Source of the DNA: Pavlovales sp. CCMP2436
Lineage: Eukaryota; Haptophyta; Pavlovophyceae; Pavlovales
DNA: 19,849 nucleotides
Assembly (NCBI GenBank): GCA_026770615.1
Contig: MU631332.1
Span: 359,063-378,911, forward strand
Reading direction: 5' to 3'
Shown: positions 8,228 to 17,258 of the stretch, one piece after another
Numbering within the stretch: position 1 is the first letter of the stretch
Layout: each line of letters opens with the position of its first letter
Notes under the pieces: generated by a model
Database searches by the model: none
What the model saw: only the letters and a program-made list of their open reading frames with translations
What the model was told of the DNA's origin: nothing
Program-made: the position numbers and the translations under genes

Positions 8228-9300
8228 TGTGGCCCGGCTTGAAGTGCAACACTATATGCCTTGTAGAACAAATGTATATAGTACGGCAAGCGTATTTTTA
8301 GCAGAATTACCCGCACTACGGTGGCGTATTGGCTCTGTGCTAAAAATGAAGTACACATTTTCAAAATCTGCTTAAAGTACGACTCGGTGGACCGCTCGGG
8401 ATCGCGGGAGGCCATTGATCCACGATCTGCGCTTCGGACACAGTCCAGCTAATACCATGACAAAGCAGCATACCAACTTTTGAACAACGTCCGAAAAAGA
8501 AACGGTGTGTAACGGCCAGAAAAACGAAACGGCAAAATCGTGCTTAAAGTGAAGTCAAGACTGTACACTTCCATTAATTTGGCCGTTCGTTTGAGCGTTC
8601 GTTTGTTTGGTCGCACTTTTGCGCAGCCTGACAACACTGGCACTGCTGGAGAACGAAAAGCCGCACCTCTTCGTGCCTGCAAGGGGGGGGGGGGGGGGGG
8701 GGGCGTTTAACCGCCGTTCGTTTGTCACGATCCGTGGTTCCGTTCGTTCGTTTGTTTACCAGATTACGCCGGCCCTAAACAAACGAACGCAAAAGTGTGT
8801 GCCAAACTCAGAATCCCTGCTGATAAACGGAGTTCGTTCTGTTTTCCGGGGGATACACGCCTGGCACTGTGATTAAACAACCTAGGGCTTTCTGGGCGCT
8901 GGCCTCGGACGGTATAATTAATCAGCTGTCAAAATACGCCTGGGAAGATGCTGTCTTATAGAGGCACGGACTGATTCGCTTGGGCTTCGCCCGTTCTGGG
9001 AGCTCGAAGGGCATATTCTGGTACCAGTATTAAGTCTGGTCTCAGCAGGGAAAGATGGGTTCATTGCGTGTGTTGTGCTCGAACACTAACTAATTTCCTA
9101 ATTGCGCGCCCCCTCACACTGTTATTGCAGATTTTATAAATCCACTTCCCCAACGCCTAGAAAACTGGCGGGTGTGTTGAAGGGGTATCACCGATTTTTT
9201 GTCTGCCTGAGGTGTGGCCCGGTACCCGCCCTGGTATTACCGGCCGCCGCCGGAAAATCAGCCCCAGGCGGGAACAGCACAGTTTACCCGAGGCATAGAT
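8228..9300. other. non-coding region with GTTCGTTT motifs, 21-G run and hairpin
   Basis: No supported gene. CGTTCGTTTG-like motifs recur at 8583-8610, 8714-8722 and 8741-8757. Their complement CAAACGAACG occurs at 8779-8789, giving a perfect 14-bp inverted repeat (8745-8758 and 8776-8789, loop 17). A run of 21 G lies at 8683-8703. Near 9115-9130 there is an acceptor-like TTATTGCAG, without a matching exon that I can support. Confidence 0.6.
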
Positions 9301-9351
9301 ACCCCTCCCCCCACCCCCACCCCCATTACCCCCACCCCCACCACCCACGCG
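9301..9351. repeat. (CCCCCA)n-type C-rich repeat
   Basis: C-rich simple repeat of CCCCCAC/CCCCATT units just downstream of the nuclease domain of the minus-strand retroelement. Read on the minus strand it is G-rich and could terminate or mark the element's 3' flank (inference). Confidence 0.85.
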
Positions 9352-9379
9352 CACACACCTGTGCTGTATATACAGGATT

Positions 9380-9835
9380 AATAAATCTGTATACATTATT
9401 GTCAGTGTAATAGCTTGGGCAGAATGCGATAGTCTTAACCTCTATTAGCTGCAGCCGACCCCTCGCTGGGTCGACGCGCACGACGACGTCCGGCATGATG
9501 ACGCGGAGTCTGTGCGTCTGGCCGGTCAGCGCTGCCTGCGCCTGTGCGGCTGCGATGGCGGCTGGCGGAAGAACAGATGAGAAGAAGGCGGAGTCCTCTG
9601 CGACAGCGTAGCCGCCGACGTCCTTGATCGCGCTGGCAAGCGTTTGCACGATCGGATCATGGCGAACGATCGACTCCTGGTTGCATGTCCACGCTGCGGC
9701 GACGGCAATGTCGCCGTATGCGTCGAAGGGGCCTCCGCGCAGAGAGACGTTCAGCTGCTGTCCTACGAAGGGAGCACATGCAGGACTTTTGCCGGCGATA
9801 TAACGCACGTAGCATTCGCGGAACTCTGCGGGCAC
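9380..9835 (-). pseudogene. PD-(D/E)XK nuclease-like C-terminal domain of the retroelement
   Basis: The frame reads PAEFRECYVRYIAGKSPACAP near its start and later MPDVVVRVD...LQLIEVKTIAFCP. The pattern P-D (Asp codon 9488-9490), 15 intervening residues, then E-V-K (9434-9442) fits the active site of PD-(D/E)XK endonucleases. Restriction-like endonucleases are known partners of several non-LTR RT clades, where they cut the target. After CPSYYTD the frame runs about 20 more codons with no recognisable motif and meets a donor-like CAG|GTGTGTG near 9355. Confidence 0.65.
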
Positions 9836-10803
9836 ATGTTGGTCTGTTTACCGCCGGGCAAGACAGTGAGGAAAGCACGCGAGTACTCATCAACAGCGCG
9901 GTAGACAATTGCCTCGCGCGAGCGCGGGCGGGGCATGGCGTCAATCCTGTCATTCAGGCTTTTGTGCTCCGACTCCTCAGTCTGGGCGGTAATGGCGTGC
10001 TGAAGCTTTTGAATGCCGGCGTCCATAGAGGAGAAGAGTTGTGCAAGGGGGACTCACGCGGGGGTTAGGCTGCCATTAGGGGCTACACATGCTTGGAGCT
10101 CTGCCCACGCTGCATCTGCACCCATGGCGACGGCGCAGCCCGAAGCGAGGAATGGCCCCAAGTTGTAGGAGCCACTGTCGAACGAGCCCGCGCCGATGAG
10201 CTGTGTGATGTGCGGCGTAGCATAGTAGCCCGGTACCGTCTTGCCTGTGTTGTTAAGGGAGGGGGATGACTTTTGCAACCGTGCTCGCGTATGCTGCGTT
10301 GCGGAGCTGCACGCGCGCGCGCAGGCCCAGCCCCCCTAATCGCATGGGGAGTTACTTGCGCTTGGGCCCGAGGGGCACGGCGTCGATATCGATGCCGGCG
10401 ATGTTGTTCGAGAGCTCGGTGATGAGGCGTCCATCCGCTGAGCGAGCTCAAGCGTGTGGTCGGGGTGCACGTGCTGCAGCCAGTAGTCGATGGTGTGCTG
10501 CGTGCTGAGCGTGAGCATCTGGTGTCGGTGCTGCGGGTGGTCGCGCAAGGTGTTGTGTATCCTGCACGCGTCCGCCTCGACCTACTTCCACACGTCGTCA
10601 AGATGCAGCCGGATGAAGTTGTCGTCTCCAATTGGGACTCCTCCGTGCACAATGCCTAAGGCGGGCAAGGCTGCAGAGGCAGGGAGCTGTTCGCGTTGGC
10701 CGAGGGGGACAGGGGGGGTCAAGGCGCCAGCAGCGGTTGCTGCGTTGGGGTGCGTTGCGTATGCACTCTTTGTGGGCTGGACTGTTAAGCCGAGCTCAGA
10801 GAG

Positions 10804-11625
10804 TTATAGGCTGGTCAGCTGCAGGAAGGCTGCGAAGACGGCTGTAGCGTTACCGGACAAATTAATGTCATCTGCGATTGAGGACACAAGGGGGGGATTT
10901 GGTAAGCGGGTTATTTTTTTGATGACTCGTACGTGGAGAGGTAAAGCGAAAAAGGGTATGCCTTCTTTCGACCCCTGCTGGAGTCCAATTACTGAGTTAC
11001 ATGGGGCAATGACACGCGCGCCAACTGGGCCGATGGTAATGGGGCTCGCTGGCGATAGAAGACAGCATGCAAGTCGCGCAAGCGCGCGGAGCTCTGGGTC
11101 CTCCATCTCTGTGAGCACCTCGACGACCGCACTGCGTTCAATGCTGCCGATGGCGTTCTGCACGTCCGCCTTAATGGTCGTGGCTTTGGGTTCGTCACTG
11201 AGGTGGATTGTGGCGCCGAACACGGACATGCTGATGCCGGACTTTACTCCGACTGCGACTTGCTGGGGCCCAACGACGGTGGCGATCTTACGGCTCACCT
11301 CCTCGTGCATCACCGCCTTAGTGAGCACCGCTCGGAGGCTGCATCCCATGCCGATCGGGCGGAGGCCGCCGTCTAGCTTCTTCAGGGAGACGATGCGGAC
11401 GGCAGTCGCGAGGTAGTAGAGCCAGCTCGGTAAATCTCCGTTGACGAATAATTCGCCGTACCTGGTTAAGCTTAATATTATTTGCTTTGCACGGGGTGTT
11501 TTAAGAGAGATAATCTGTGAGATTGCGAGCAGGAATGTGTTGCTCCATGGGGATGTCCCGGGTGCCTCCAGATGATCGAGCTCTCTGACGGCATCCATCA
11601 GGATATCTGGGTCAATTTTGATGTG
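10804..11625 (-). pseudogene. reverse transcriptase domain of the retroelement
   Basis: Intact stretch of about 270 codons. Motif 2-like LRPIGMGCSLRAVLTKAVM, motif A IKADVQNAIGS (Asp codon 11164-11166), motif B LQQGSKEGIPFF (about 10945-10985) and motif C IADDINLSG (Ala-Asp-Asp codons 10867-10875) are in canonical order and spacing. The catalytic aspartates are all present, so decay elsewhere in the element is probably recent or this block is well preserved by chance. Upstream the frame continues to HIKIDPDILMDAV, where the reading frame of the N-terminal linker joins only through a one-base shift. Confidence 0.85.
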
Positions 11626-11852
11626 GGGAAGTTGGGGTCAGCGAGGATAGTTGAGTCTATTGGTTTGCGAGTCTGTGGGTGCTTGCTCGCGAGGGCCGCA
11701 AGAACGTTGGGGTCACTGTGGTGATGCAGGCCATTGGACGTCATTTCGCGGCGGGCTCGCGATAGGCTTCCATCTTCCATGAGATGGACGGCGCGGCGAG
11801 CAGTACGCCATTGGGGCGCATCGTGAGAGGGTGAAACGGCCCGCGTCTGCAC

Positions 11853-13250
11853 TTAGGGGGAAGGGAGGGCATCCGTGAGGCAGGCAGGGGGTGGGGGGCG
11901 AGGGCCCTGGTAAAGAGTGTCTGCTGGACGTTCTCGCGTCCACGCACGGCGCCGAGAGCGAGTCCTGGAGGAGCATTCGCCACACGTGGGGATCGCCGCG
12001 CGTCGGGAGTTTCGGCCGCCATAGCCGTTATATATATATATAACCTCCAACCCCTGGTCTAGCCCAGGCGGCGGGGTGACTCAATAATCCTGCACTTATC
12101 TTTAAAATCTCTCTCCTCGTGTAAGGTGGTTGCGGTTGTTGGCCTGGGAAAAGTGGTGTGGTGGGGTAGCGGCTGGACCCTTCAGAGTCGGGTTTTCAGG
12201 ATTTATCAGTTATTCCGCTCGAGACCCATCATCGTCGGTACATAACGACTTCACTCTCGCGAGTGAATCCGCCGTGCTCGCAGGTACCTCCAGCTGCGCT
12301 TATGCGCTGAAGGCCCATCACTGACAAAAAATTATATCGTTGAGTTGCCGAAGGTGCCAGAGTCCTCGTCAAATTTGACGTCACAGCGTCAATTACGATT
12401 AAACTTCTATTACATGGGGTTGCGGACATTTAGAAACCGCCGTAACGTTAAGAAATTGAGTCTCGTTTTTAGTGCTCATCGATAATAATTTAAGAAAAAT
12501 TTAACCATTGTTTGTATGTATTTTGCTACGAAACTGAGCCTCAGCCTCAAATTCGCCGTTCTTTTTGCCCGCGATCCCCTGTTTTATAGCGAACGCCGCC
12601 GCACAGTCTATTCCATGCTGCACGGCGTGCCAGCGCACGTGCGCGTGCGAGCGACCAATCATATGTACTGCGATATACGACATATCTGCCAGCTGAAGAT
12701 GTACGTGTGTCCAACTTTGTCGAGTTACTCGTCGCAGGCGAAGAATTTATGAGTATTTTTTTAAGATTTCGTCGACCCGTGTAAAATGAAGGTTGGGACC
12801 TCCTCCCCCGCCCCTCCCCGTCTCGCCTATCCCGGCAGCAGCGCAAATTTTAGGTTGGGTTACCCTCCCTACCCTAAAGATCAATGAAAATTTTAGCTAC
12901 TTTAGCTTGCCCCCCCCACCCCCCCCCTCCTAAAATAAACGAATTAGGGTCAGAATGCAGAACACGGCCAGGGCAAAAGTTACACGGTGGGTGATTTGCG
13001 CACCTGCCTGCCCCATGGCATCGTCGATGACAAATTGAAATCAGTGCCTCGGCGGATCATCCATCAACAAGTGTGTTACTAATAGGAATCCAAGCTGAGG
13101 ACTGACTGTTCTGAATCTTTTGCTGTATATATGATTGAGCCAGCGCAGCCGACTAAGGCACGCAGCAGGCAATGGGCGACGCAGCGCTCAGACCAGCAAA
13201 ACATTCAAAACAGTCAGACGCCAGCTTGAATCCCTATCAGTCAATATATG
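11853..13250. other. mostly non-coding interval
   Basis: 11853-12022 may be the 5' leader of the retroelement. A TA run lies at 12029-12042. 12170-12200 contains GGACCCTTCAGAGTCGGGTTT, which also occurs at 7134-7160 with a small insertion. 12218-12262 resembles 14316-14370. 12372-12386 has a TGACGTCA palindrome. 12903-12930 is C-rich. No open frame here shows domain-like composition. Confidence 0.55.
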
Positions 13251-13280
13251 ATTGAACCATGCTGAGTCGCTATATATATA
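13251..13280 (+). repeat. dispersed 30-bp motif, copy 1
   Basis: ATTGAACCATGCTGAGTCGC followed by a TATATA run. Related copies lie at 16271-16300 (minus, about 26 of 30 matching) and 19606-19635 (plus, about 25 of 30). A weaker relative is at about 13136-13160. It is likely the end or core of a short mobile element. Confidence 0.6.
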
Positions 13281-13790
13281 TGTATATACGATTCGTATTC
13301 ACACCATGGGCATGGTCCGTTGAGGTCGAAATCAGAATTAGTGGCACGATTCCGCACTAAGGAGGGGGAAAAGTGGTGGCCGGGACGAAGAAGTAGACAT
13401 TGGTCACCCCTGCACGCTAAGTGGCTCTGGCTTCGGTCACCCCCCCCCCCCAGCCCGCAAGTGGGGGACGACCATCCATAGCATTGCGAGCCTCCATGCT
13501 CGAAGCCAGAGCTCGCTCTAGGCTCGCTGGATTCGTCTCGGCGAGCTCTATTTTGCACATTTTTCAGAAATTTGTGAATTCGTGTGCGTGGGGTAGTAAA
13601 TCAGTTACTAACAATATACTATTTTTTGAAAAGGTGATCCGCCATTCTGAAATCGTTCACCAGCCCCCTCTAAAACTTGTTTAAATGTGAGTTTTCCGTA
13701 TATAATTAAAAAAAAATGAATTGTTTGCATGTAATTTTAATAGGCAAGTTACTTATTGGTGGCGTCGCTTGTTGAAAAGTTAGATACGAA
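13281..13790. other. non-coding interval with 12-C run
   Basis: Contains a 12-C homopolymer at 13440-13451 and an AT-rich stretch at 13680-13740. Two open frames of 87-105 codons overlap on opposite strands without recognisable domains. No gene is called. Confidence 0.55.
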
Positions 13791-13791
13791 T

Positions 13792-14043
13792 CTACTGCAA
13801 ATGTGTATATTTAAAAAATAACTGGCCAGGTTTCGTGACTGGCTTCGGGAAATCGCTATGAATGGTTGTATGCGGGGGGGATGACCTGAGCCATAGCCAA
13901 GTGTCGATAGCTGGTGTCAAATAGAGCCCTCCTCGACGGTCGGAGTCAACCTCGTGTGCCTCTAAGGTGCCTCTAGGGTCGACAACGTACTTAATGTAAT
14001 TAACATTACCGATTCTCAGCGTTCGGAAGCGAAAGAAAGTCAT
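13792..14043 (-). CDS. hypothetical small protein, 83 residues
   Basis: An ATG at 14041-14043 opens a frame that ends at 13792. It starts MTFFRFRTLRIGNVNYIKYV, continues with EVDSDRRGGLYLTPAIDTWL, and is Trp- and aromatic-rich in the middle. Composition is less biased than the repeat-derived frames around it, which is the only reason to keep it. The GLYLTPAIDTWLW stretch loosely recalls phrases in large-DNA-virus and algal repeat proteins, but no family can be assigned. A strong hairpin begins 11 bp upstream of the ATG. Confidence 0.25.
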   Translation of the reverse strand: MTFFRFRTLRIGNVNYIKYVVDPRGTLEAHEVDSDRRGGLYLTPAIDTWLWLRSSPPHTTIHSDFPKPVTKPGQLFFKYTHLQ

Positions 14044-14053
14044 GGTTCTCAAA

Positions 14054-14134
14054 GTGGTACCGCGCAGCTAGTTGCAGATTCGTGAATGGGGCGGTGTCCC
14101 ATTTACGAATCTGCAACTAACTCCGCGACACCAC
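14054..14134. repeat. long inverted repeat, ~37-nt arms
   Basis: Left arm 14054-14090 and right arm 14098-14134 flank a 7-nt loop. The inner 20 pairs centre on AGTTGCAGATTCGT/ACGAATCTGCAACT with one mismatch; the outer part pairs GTGGT with ACCAC across a few mismatches. It lies about 230 bp beyond the stop of the HNH-like gene. It could be a transcript 3' structure, a small-RNA precursor or a compact foldback element. Confidence 0.85.
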
Positions 14135-14360
14135 CTTCAGTTCCTGAGTCGCCCCGAGGGATTTGCACCGGTTTTTTATGAATTTTCCTCCGGACTGGCT
14201 ATACTAATTCGGATTTGACCCATTGCCGCGTCAGCCTTTGCGTGCGGATTAGGAGGCATCGTCTCCCGGCGGGCACCGGAGCGGGAGCTAACTAGCTGCA
14301 CGCACTCTAATTAAATATAAATATTTTCTCGCTCAAGACCCCTTGTCGTCCATAGCGACG
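14135..14360. other. 3' flank of HNH-like gene
   Basis: No gene. Contains an AT-rich tract (14300-14330). The segment 14321-14372, which covers the gene's stop, resembles 12223-12262 over about 50 bp: CGCTC(A/G)AGACC, then a TCGTC block, then TCACTC and CGAGTGA. Confidence 0.5.
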
Positions 14361-15239
14361 TCACTCCCAACGAGTGATTCGATCATATTTGTGCCGGTCC
14401 CCCGCGTCGGAGGGCGAGAGCCACTCAAAGGGGGTCAGGTCTTCGTGGTTCATCTGGTGCTCGCCCGTGGAGGGCTGGCTCGCGAACTCGAGGTCGGGCG
14501 CAGTTGTGCTAGAGCTCCTCGCGGGCTGCGGGTGTGAGGCTTCCGGATTGCGCGCCGGCGCTCGAGCTGCGATCGGTATTTTTTTAATCGGTATTTTTAT
14601 AGATCGCGTGGCGGATGTTCTCGGCACGGCCCAGGTGAGGTTGATGGGCAGGCTGTTGGCATGGGCCAAGTCTTTGCGGCGCACTTGGGTATGCTCGGCT
14701 GTCGGGGGCGGCCCGTGGAAAGCGGTGCAGACGAGGCGGGCAAAGGAATGCAGCTTGTAGTTGATTCTTACCCGCCAAGGCTGCGCGCCGCTGCCCGTAG
14801 CCCACTCCGGTACGCCTTTGACGCGGCCCTGCGCGTCCATGAAGCGGCCGTGGTCAGACACCTGCGCACCGCTCTCGGCGCCGTCCAGCACGACATCCCG
14901 CCACTCCTCGCCCTTGATCGGCTCGAACTGCACGAACACAAACTCCCAGCCACCTGCGTGCTTCCGTTTGGCATTTGCCACCTCCGAGATGTAGGGTTGG
15001 TAGAACTCACCGCCGAGCTCGCGCGTGGCAATGCTGCCCGACTTGAAGTCCATCCACGTGTCCTCTGAGCCCGCCTCGCGGCCGCGCACCGGCTTGAACA
15101 GCGCTTCGGCATTCGACTTGCGGTCGAACACCGGCGTGATCGCCGATAGCGCGCGCGCGCCCGCGAGCGCGGAGAATGCCGGCAGCCGGCCGACGCCAAA
15201 GGTCGCGGCGCCGGCGGTTGCACGGCGGGCGAGCAGCAT
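14361..15239 (-). CDS. NUMOD4/HNH-like protein with organelle-type presequence
   Basis: 292 residues from the first ATG in frame; an in-frame TAG lies upstream near 15290. Residues 1-38 are Ala/Arg-rich without acids (MLLARRATAGAATFGVG...), typical of a mitochondrial or plastid presequence. Residues 111-145 fit NUMOD4 (GEEWRDVV...VSDHGRFMDAQGRVKG). Residues 160-205 fit the following HNH fold: KLHSFARLVCTAFHG, then TQVRRKDLAHANSLPINLTW. In active HNH members the pattern is V-x-H-x-D; here it is V186-R187-R188-K189-D190, so the metal-binding His is Arg. Asn195, Asn200 and Trp203 are kept. The tail (215-292) is low-complexity, including IKIPIKKIPI from a short DNA tandem repeat at 14573-14602. 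Family role is DNA cleavage in mobile or homing elements. Here cleavage is doubtful; DNA binding is possible. Single exon; location in an organelle is inferred only. Confidence 0.7.
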   Translation of the reverse strand: MLLARRATAGAATFGVGRLPAFSALAGARALSAITPVFDRKSNAEALFKPVRGREAGSEDTWMDFKSGSIATRELGGEFYQPYISEVANAKRKHAGGWEFVFVQFEPIKGEEWRDVVLDGAESGAQVSDHGRFMDAQGRVKGVPEWATGSGAQPWRVRINYKLHSFARLVCTAFHGPPPTAEHTQVRRKDLAHANSLPINLTWAVPRTSATRSIKIPIKKIPIAARAPARNPEASHPQPARSSSTTAPDLEFASQPSTGEHQMNHEDLTPFEWLSPSDAGDRHKYDRITRWE

Positions 15240-15291
15240 ACCCCAGATCAAGCGTCTCCTTCTGTGCTGTCCCCGTTGCCCCACACGCTAG

Positions 15292-15750
15292 GAACGCTCA
15301 GACGTCGTCTGTTCCCGACGATATCCGAAAAGTCATCGGATTATTATTCTACCGGAACGATCTGGTGTCTAACGATCCGACATATGATCGGACAAATGAT
15401 CGGACACATGACAGCCGATGTATGGCACGCTGCTACAGCGTGTCGTCTCCTTGCCCCCCCCCCGCACTGCAAGGAACGCTCACGGATGTCACAACTTTGA
15501 TTTTTCGGATTTAGATTATTCTACCGGAACGATCCGGTATCTAACGATCCGCCATATGATCGGACAAATGATCGGACACGTGAAATCCGATGTATGGCAC
15601 GCTGCTACAGCGTGTCGTCTCCTTGCCCCCCCCCCGCACTGCAAGGAACGCTCACGGATGTCACAACTTTGATTTTATTGGTTTTAGATTATTGTACCGG
15701 AACGATCCGGTGTCTAACGATCCGACACATGATCGGACACATGATCGGAG
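15292..15750. repeat. tandem array of ~172-182-bp units upstream of HNH-like gene
   Basis: Units start at 15292, 15474 and 15646 (the last is partial, to about 15750). Each has GGAACGCTCA, TACCGGAACGATC, TAACGATCCG, two or three copies of ATGATCGGACA, then GTATGGCACGCTGCTACAGC and a 9-10-C run. ATGATCGGA copies face an upstream CGATCCGA, giving inverted pairs. The array ends about 50 bp before the start codon of the minus-strand gene, so it occupies its expected promoter. Whether the sites bind a regulator is unknown. Confidence 0.9.
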
Positions 15751-16270
15751 CACTGTTCCGATTTCCTCTTGGAACAGATGCTTGGAGCACAGCATGCATG
15801 ACGCCTGCAACCGTCTCTCATGTGCTCATGGGCAATATAGCTCGGCGTGACCGCGTGGCGCGCGGCTGCCGCTGGAGCCAGGCTGCAGAGCACACGTATC
15901 TACCGTCCCCACCGCTAAGGCTGATCAGACACACGACAATCGACGATTCTCTGACTCATGCGCTAATCGGCCGCTGCTGTCTCTCGTCGCTCGTCTCAAA
16001 GTGCAGCTCGCCTGTACACATGCCGCACCTGTATAGCACATAAAAAAACAGGCAAGTAACCCATGGCATCCTGCATCCCACTGAATGTGTGTAAATATCT
16101 AGAATACGTTTGTCTCCTGACAGGTCTCCACAGGACCCAAGCGTTAAGAAAATACTCAGGTCAAGTGACATTAGCAGAGCACAAGGATATCGTCTCGACC
16201 GCCATTAGGGCTGATCAGATACAAGGCCCGTGCAAACTTAGGCCCGTGCAAGGCCTCCTTAACCCTTATC
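15751..16270. other. non-coding interval
   Basis: No supported gene. Short frames on both strands lack domain features. A direct repeat GGCCCGTGCAA occurs twice at about 16225-16252. Confidence 0.5.
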
Positions 16271-16300
16271 TATATATATAGCGGCTCAGCATGAATCAAC
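16271..16300 (-). repeat. dispersed 30-bp motif, copy 2
   Basis: The minus strand reads GTTGATTCATGCTGAGCCGC then TATATATATA, matching the motif at 13251-13280 at about 26 of 30 positions in opposite orientation. The 13251 and 16271 copies face each other about 3 kb apart. Confidence 0.6.
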
Positions 16301-16374
16301 AGGTGTTTTTCAGTCACTGGCTTGGTCGACGTCAGGCTGAGGTCGAGCGATCGACCCAAATCCTCATGTACCAG

Positions 16375-16399
16375 CACTCACACCCAAAGGGTGTGAGTG
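16375..16399. repeat. perfect 11-bp-arm hairpin
   Basis: CACTCACACCC, loop AAA, then the exact complement GGGTGTGAGTG. There is no U-run after it that would suggest a Pol III terminator. It marks the left border of the GC-rich 213-bp repeat block. Confidence 0.85.
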
Positions 16400-16460
16400 T
16401 GTGCGCCCCGGCCCCCACGCCCCGCCTCGGCCGCGCCTCGGCCGCCGCAGTCCTGCCGTG

Positions 16461-16855
16461 GCGGCCGCAGGGAGCAGCATCGTCTTCGTAGCCTTGGTAG
16501 CCTTGAGCGGTGTCTCCGCGTCTCCACGTGCGGCCCGCCGCCGCGTGCGGCAGCGCCCTCCGCAAGCGCGCGACGAACATCTACTTGAGGACCCGAGCGA
16601 GACGGGTGGTCGAGAGGTGCCAGCGAGTACCTCAAGTGGACAGCATCGCGACGCTACGAGCGCGCACACTGCGGCGGCCGCAGAGAGCAGCATCATCGTC
16701 GTAGCCTTGGTAGCCTTGAGCGGCGTCTCCGCGTGCGGCCCGCCGCCGCGCGTGGCGAAGATCAACATCATGGTGGCGAGCCAGGCAGCGCCCCCCGAGG
16801 GGGACGCAGTTGCAGCTGCACGCTCGCACAGGGAGCAGCGGGGCTACGATGGCGG
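16461..16855. repeat. 213-bp GC-rich repeat, two units plus tail
   Basis: Unit 1 is 16461-16673. Unit 2 begins at 16674 and switches at about 16755 into a tail (ATCATGGTGGCGAGCCAGGC, CAGTTGCAGCTGCACGCTCG) ending near 16855. Unit landmarks: GCGGCCGCAG, AGCAGCATCGTC, GTAGCCTTGGTAGCC, TTGAGCGGCGTCTCCGCGTG, CGAGACGGGTGGTCGAGAGG, CAGCATCGCGACGCT. The same unit-unit-tail order recurs at 18560-18990. One plus frame (16401-16988) stays open across both units because 213 is a multiple of three, and gives a hydrophobic signal-like stretch (SSIVFVALVALSGVSA). There is no convincing ATG, so I treat it as repeat DNA. Confidence 0.85.
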
Positions 16856-17202
16856 AAGGCTAGCCTCACGAAGTCAGCGCATCAAAATAAATGGCGGCAG
16901 ACCTCCGCGTCCGACATTTTTGACGACATCGGAAATTTGTATATTGAATTCGGCACCGCGCCGCCGCATATTTCTTTTTTATAAGTAGAGGGCAGCATGT
17001 TCTAACGGGGGCGGTGGGGCAGAAGGGAGCGGTAAAATTTGGATTTAACTGTATTAAATTATTCCGGGGGATATGTGTAGGGGGGCCGGCGATTTATTTT
17101 ATTTTAATTTCCGGCCGATTTCGAATTTGTTTCAAAGCTCGTAACTCACCGTGAGTCAACTCACCCCAGCATCTCACAAGTGAGTGGGTGTTTAATATGT
17201 GA
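16856..17202. other. AT-rich non-coding interval
   Basis: No gene. From 16990 the sequence turns AT-rich. 17143-17200 has several ACTCAC/GTGAGT repeats, including the palindrome ACTCACCGTGAGT. Confidence 0.5.
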
Positions 17203-17258
17203 GTTATTTATATATTGTATATAATCTCGTTTATATATACATAATATATATAAATAAC
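17203..17258. repeat. AT-rich inverted repeat at border of repeat copy
   Basis: GTTATTTATATAT (17203-17215) is the exact complement of ATATATAAATAAC (17246-17258). The GC-rich repeat starts at the next base, so this structure marks the insertion or recombination border. Confidence 0.8.

Larger units (their letters stand above)
9380..11849 (-). pseudogene. degenerate non-LTR retrotransposon polyprotein (RT + PD-(D/E)XK)
   Basis: Order on the minus strand: N-terminal linker (11598-11849; GSLSRARREMTSNGL, LAALASKHPQTRKPID), RT domain (10804-11625), connector/thumb (10240-10800; HGGVPIGDDNFIRLHL, LTLSTQHTIDYWLQHVHP, RLGGLGLRARVQLRNAAYAS), a helical segment (9763-10026; IVYRAVDEYSRAFLTVLPGG) and a C-terminal nuclease-like domain (9380-9835). 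This matches the layout of RT polyproteins common in algal and stramenopile genomes, as I know them. Damage: a shift near 11625, stops after FLQLTSL (about 10801) and after LDDVWK (about 10580), shifts near 10430, 10260 and 9830, and a stop after GPKRK. It cannot yield a full protein. The 5' limit is unclear; a further open frame reaches an ATG at 12022 without recognisable motifs. Confidence 0.82.

Noticed and set aside
10490..11416. 308-codon plus-strand open frame
   Set aside because: It is antisense to the RT domain with conserved motifs A-C; its Ser/Arg-rich composition has no domain features.
12501..12846. Overlapping frames of 60-99 codons around 12.5-12.85 kb
   Set aside because: Both strands are open by chance; no motif, no matching splice sites, and composition shifts within each frame.
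13122..13225. Possible tRNA-derived SINE (GCGCTCAGACCAGC and CTTGAATCC resemble Pol III boxes)
   Set aside because: No cloverleaf could be paired and box spacing is wrong; kept only as the dispersed motif nearby.
15292..15750. CRISPR-like array
   Set aside because: Units are 172-182 bp direct repeats with no short constant repeat and unique spacers; context is eukaryotic.
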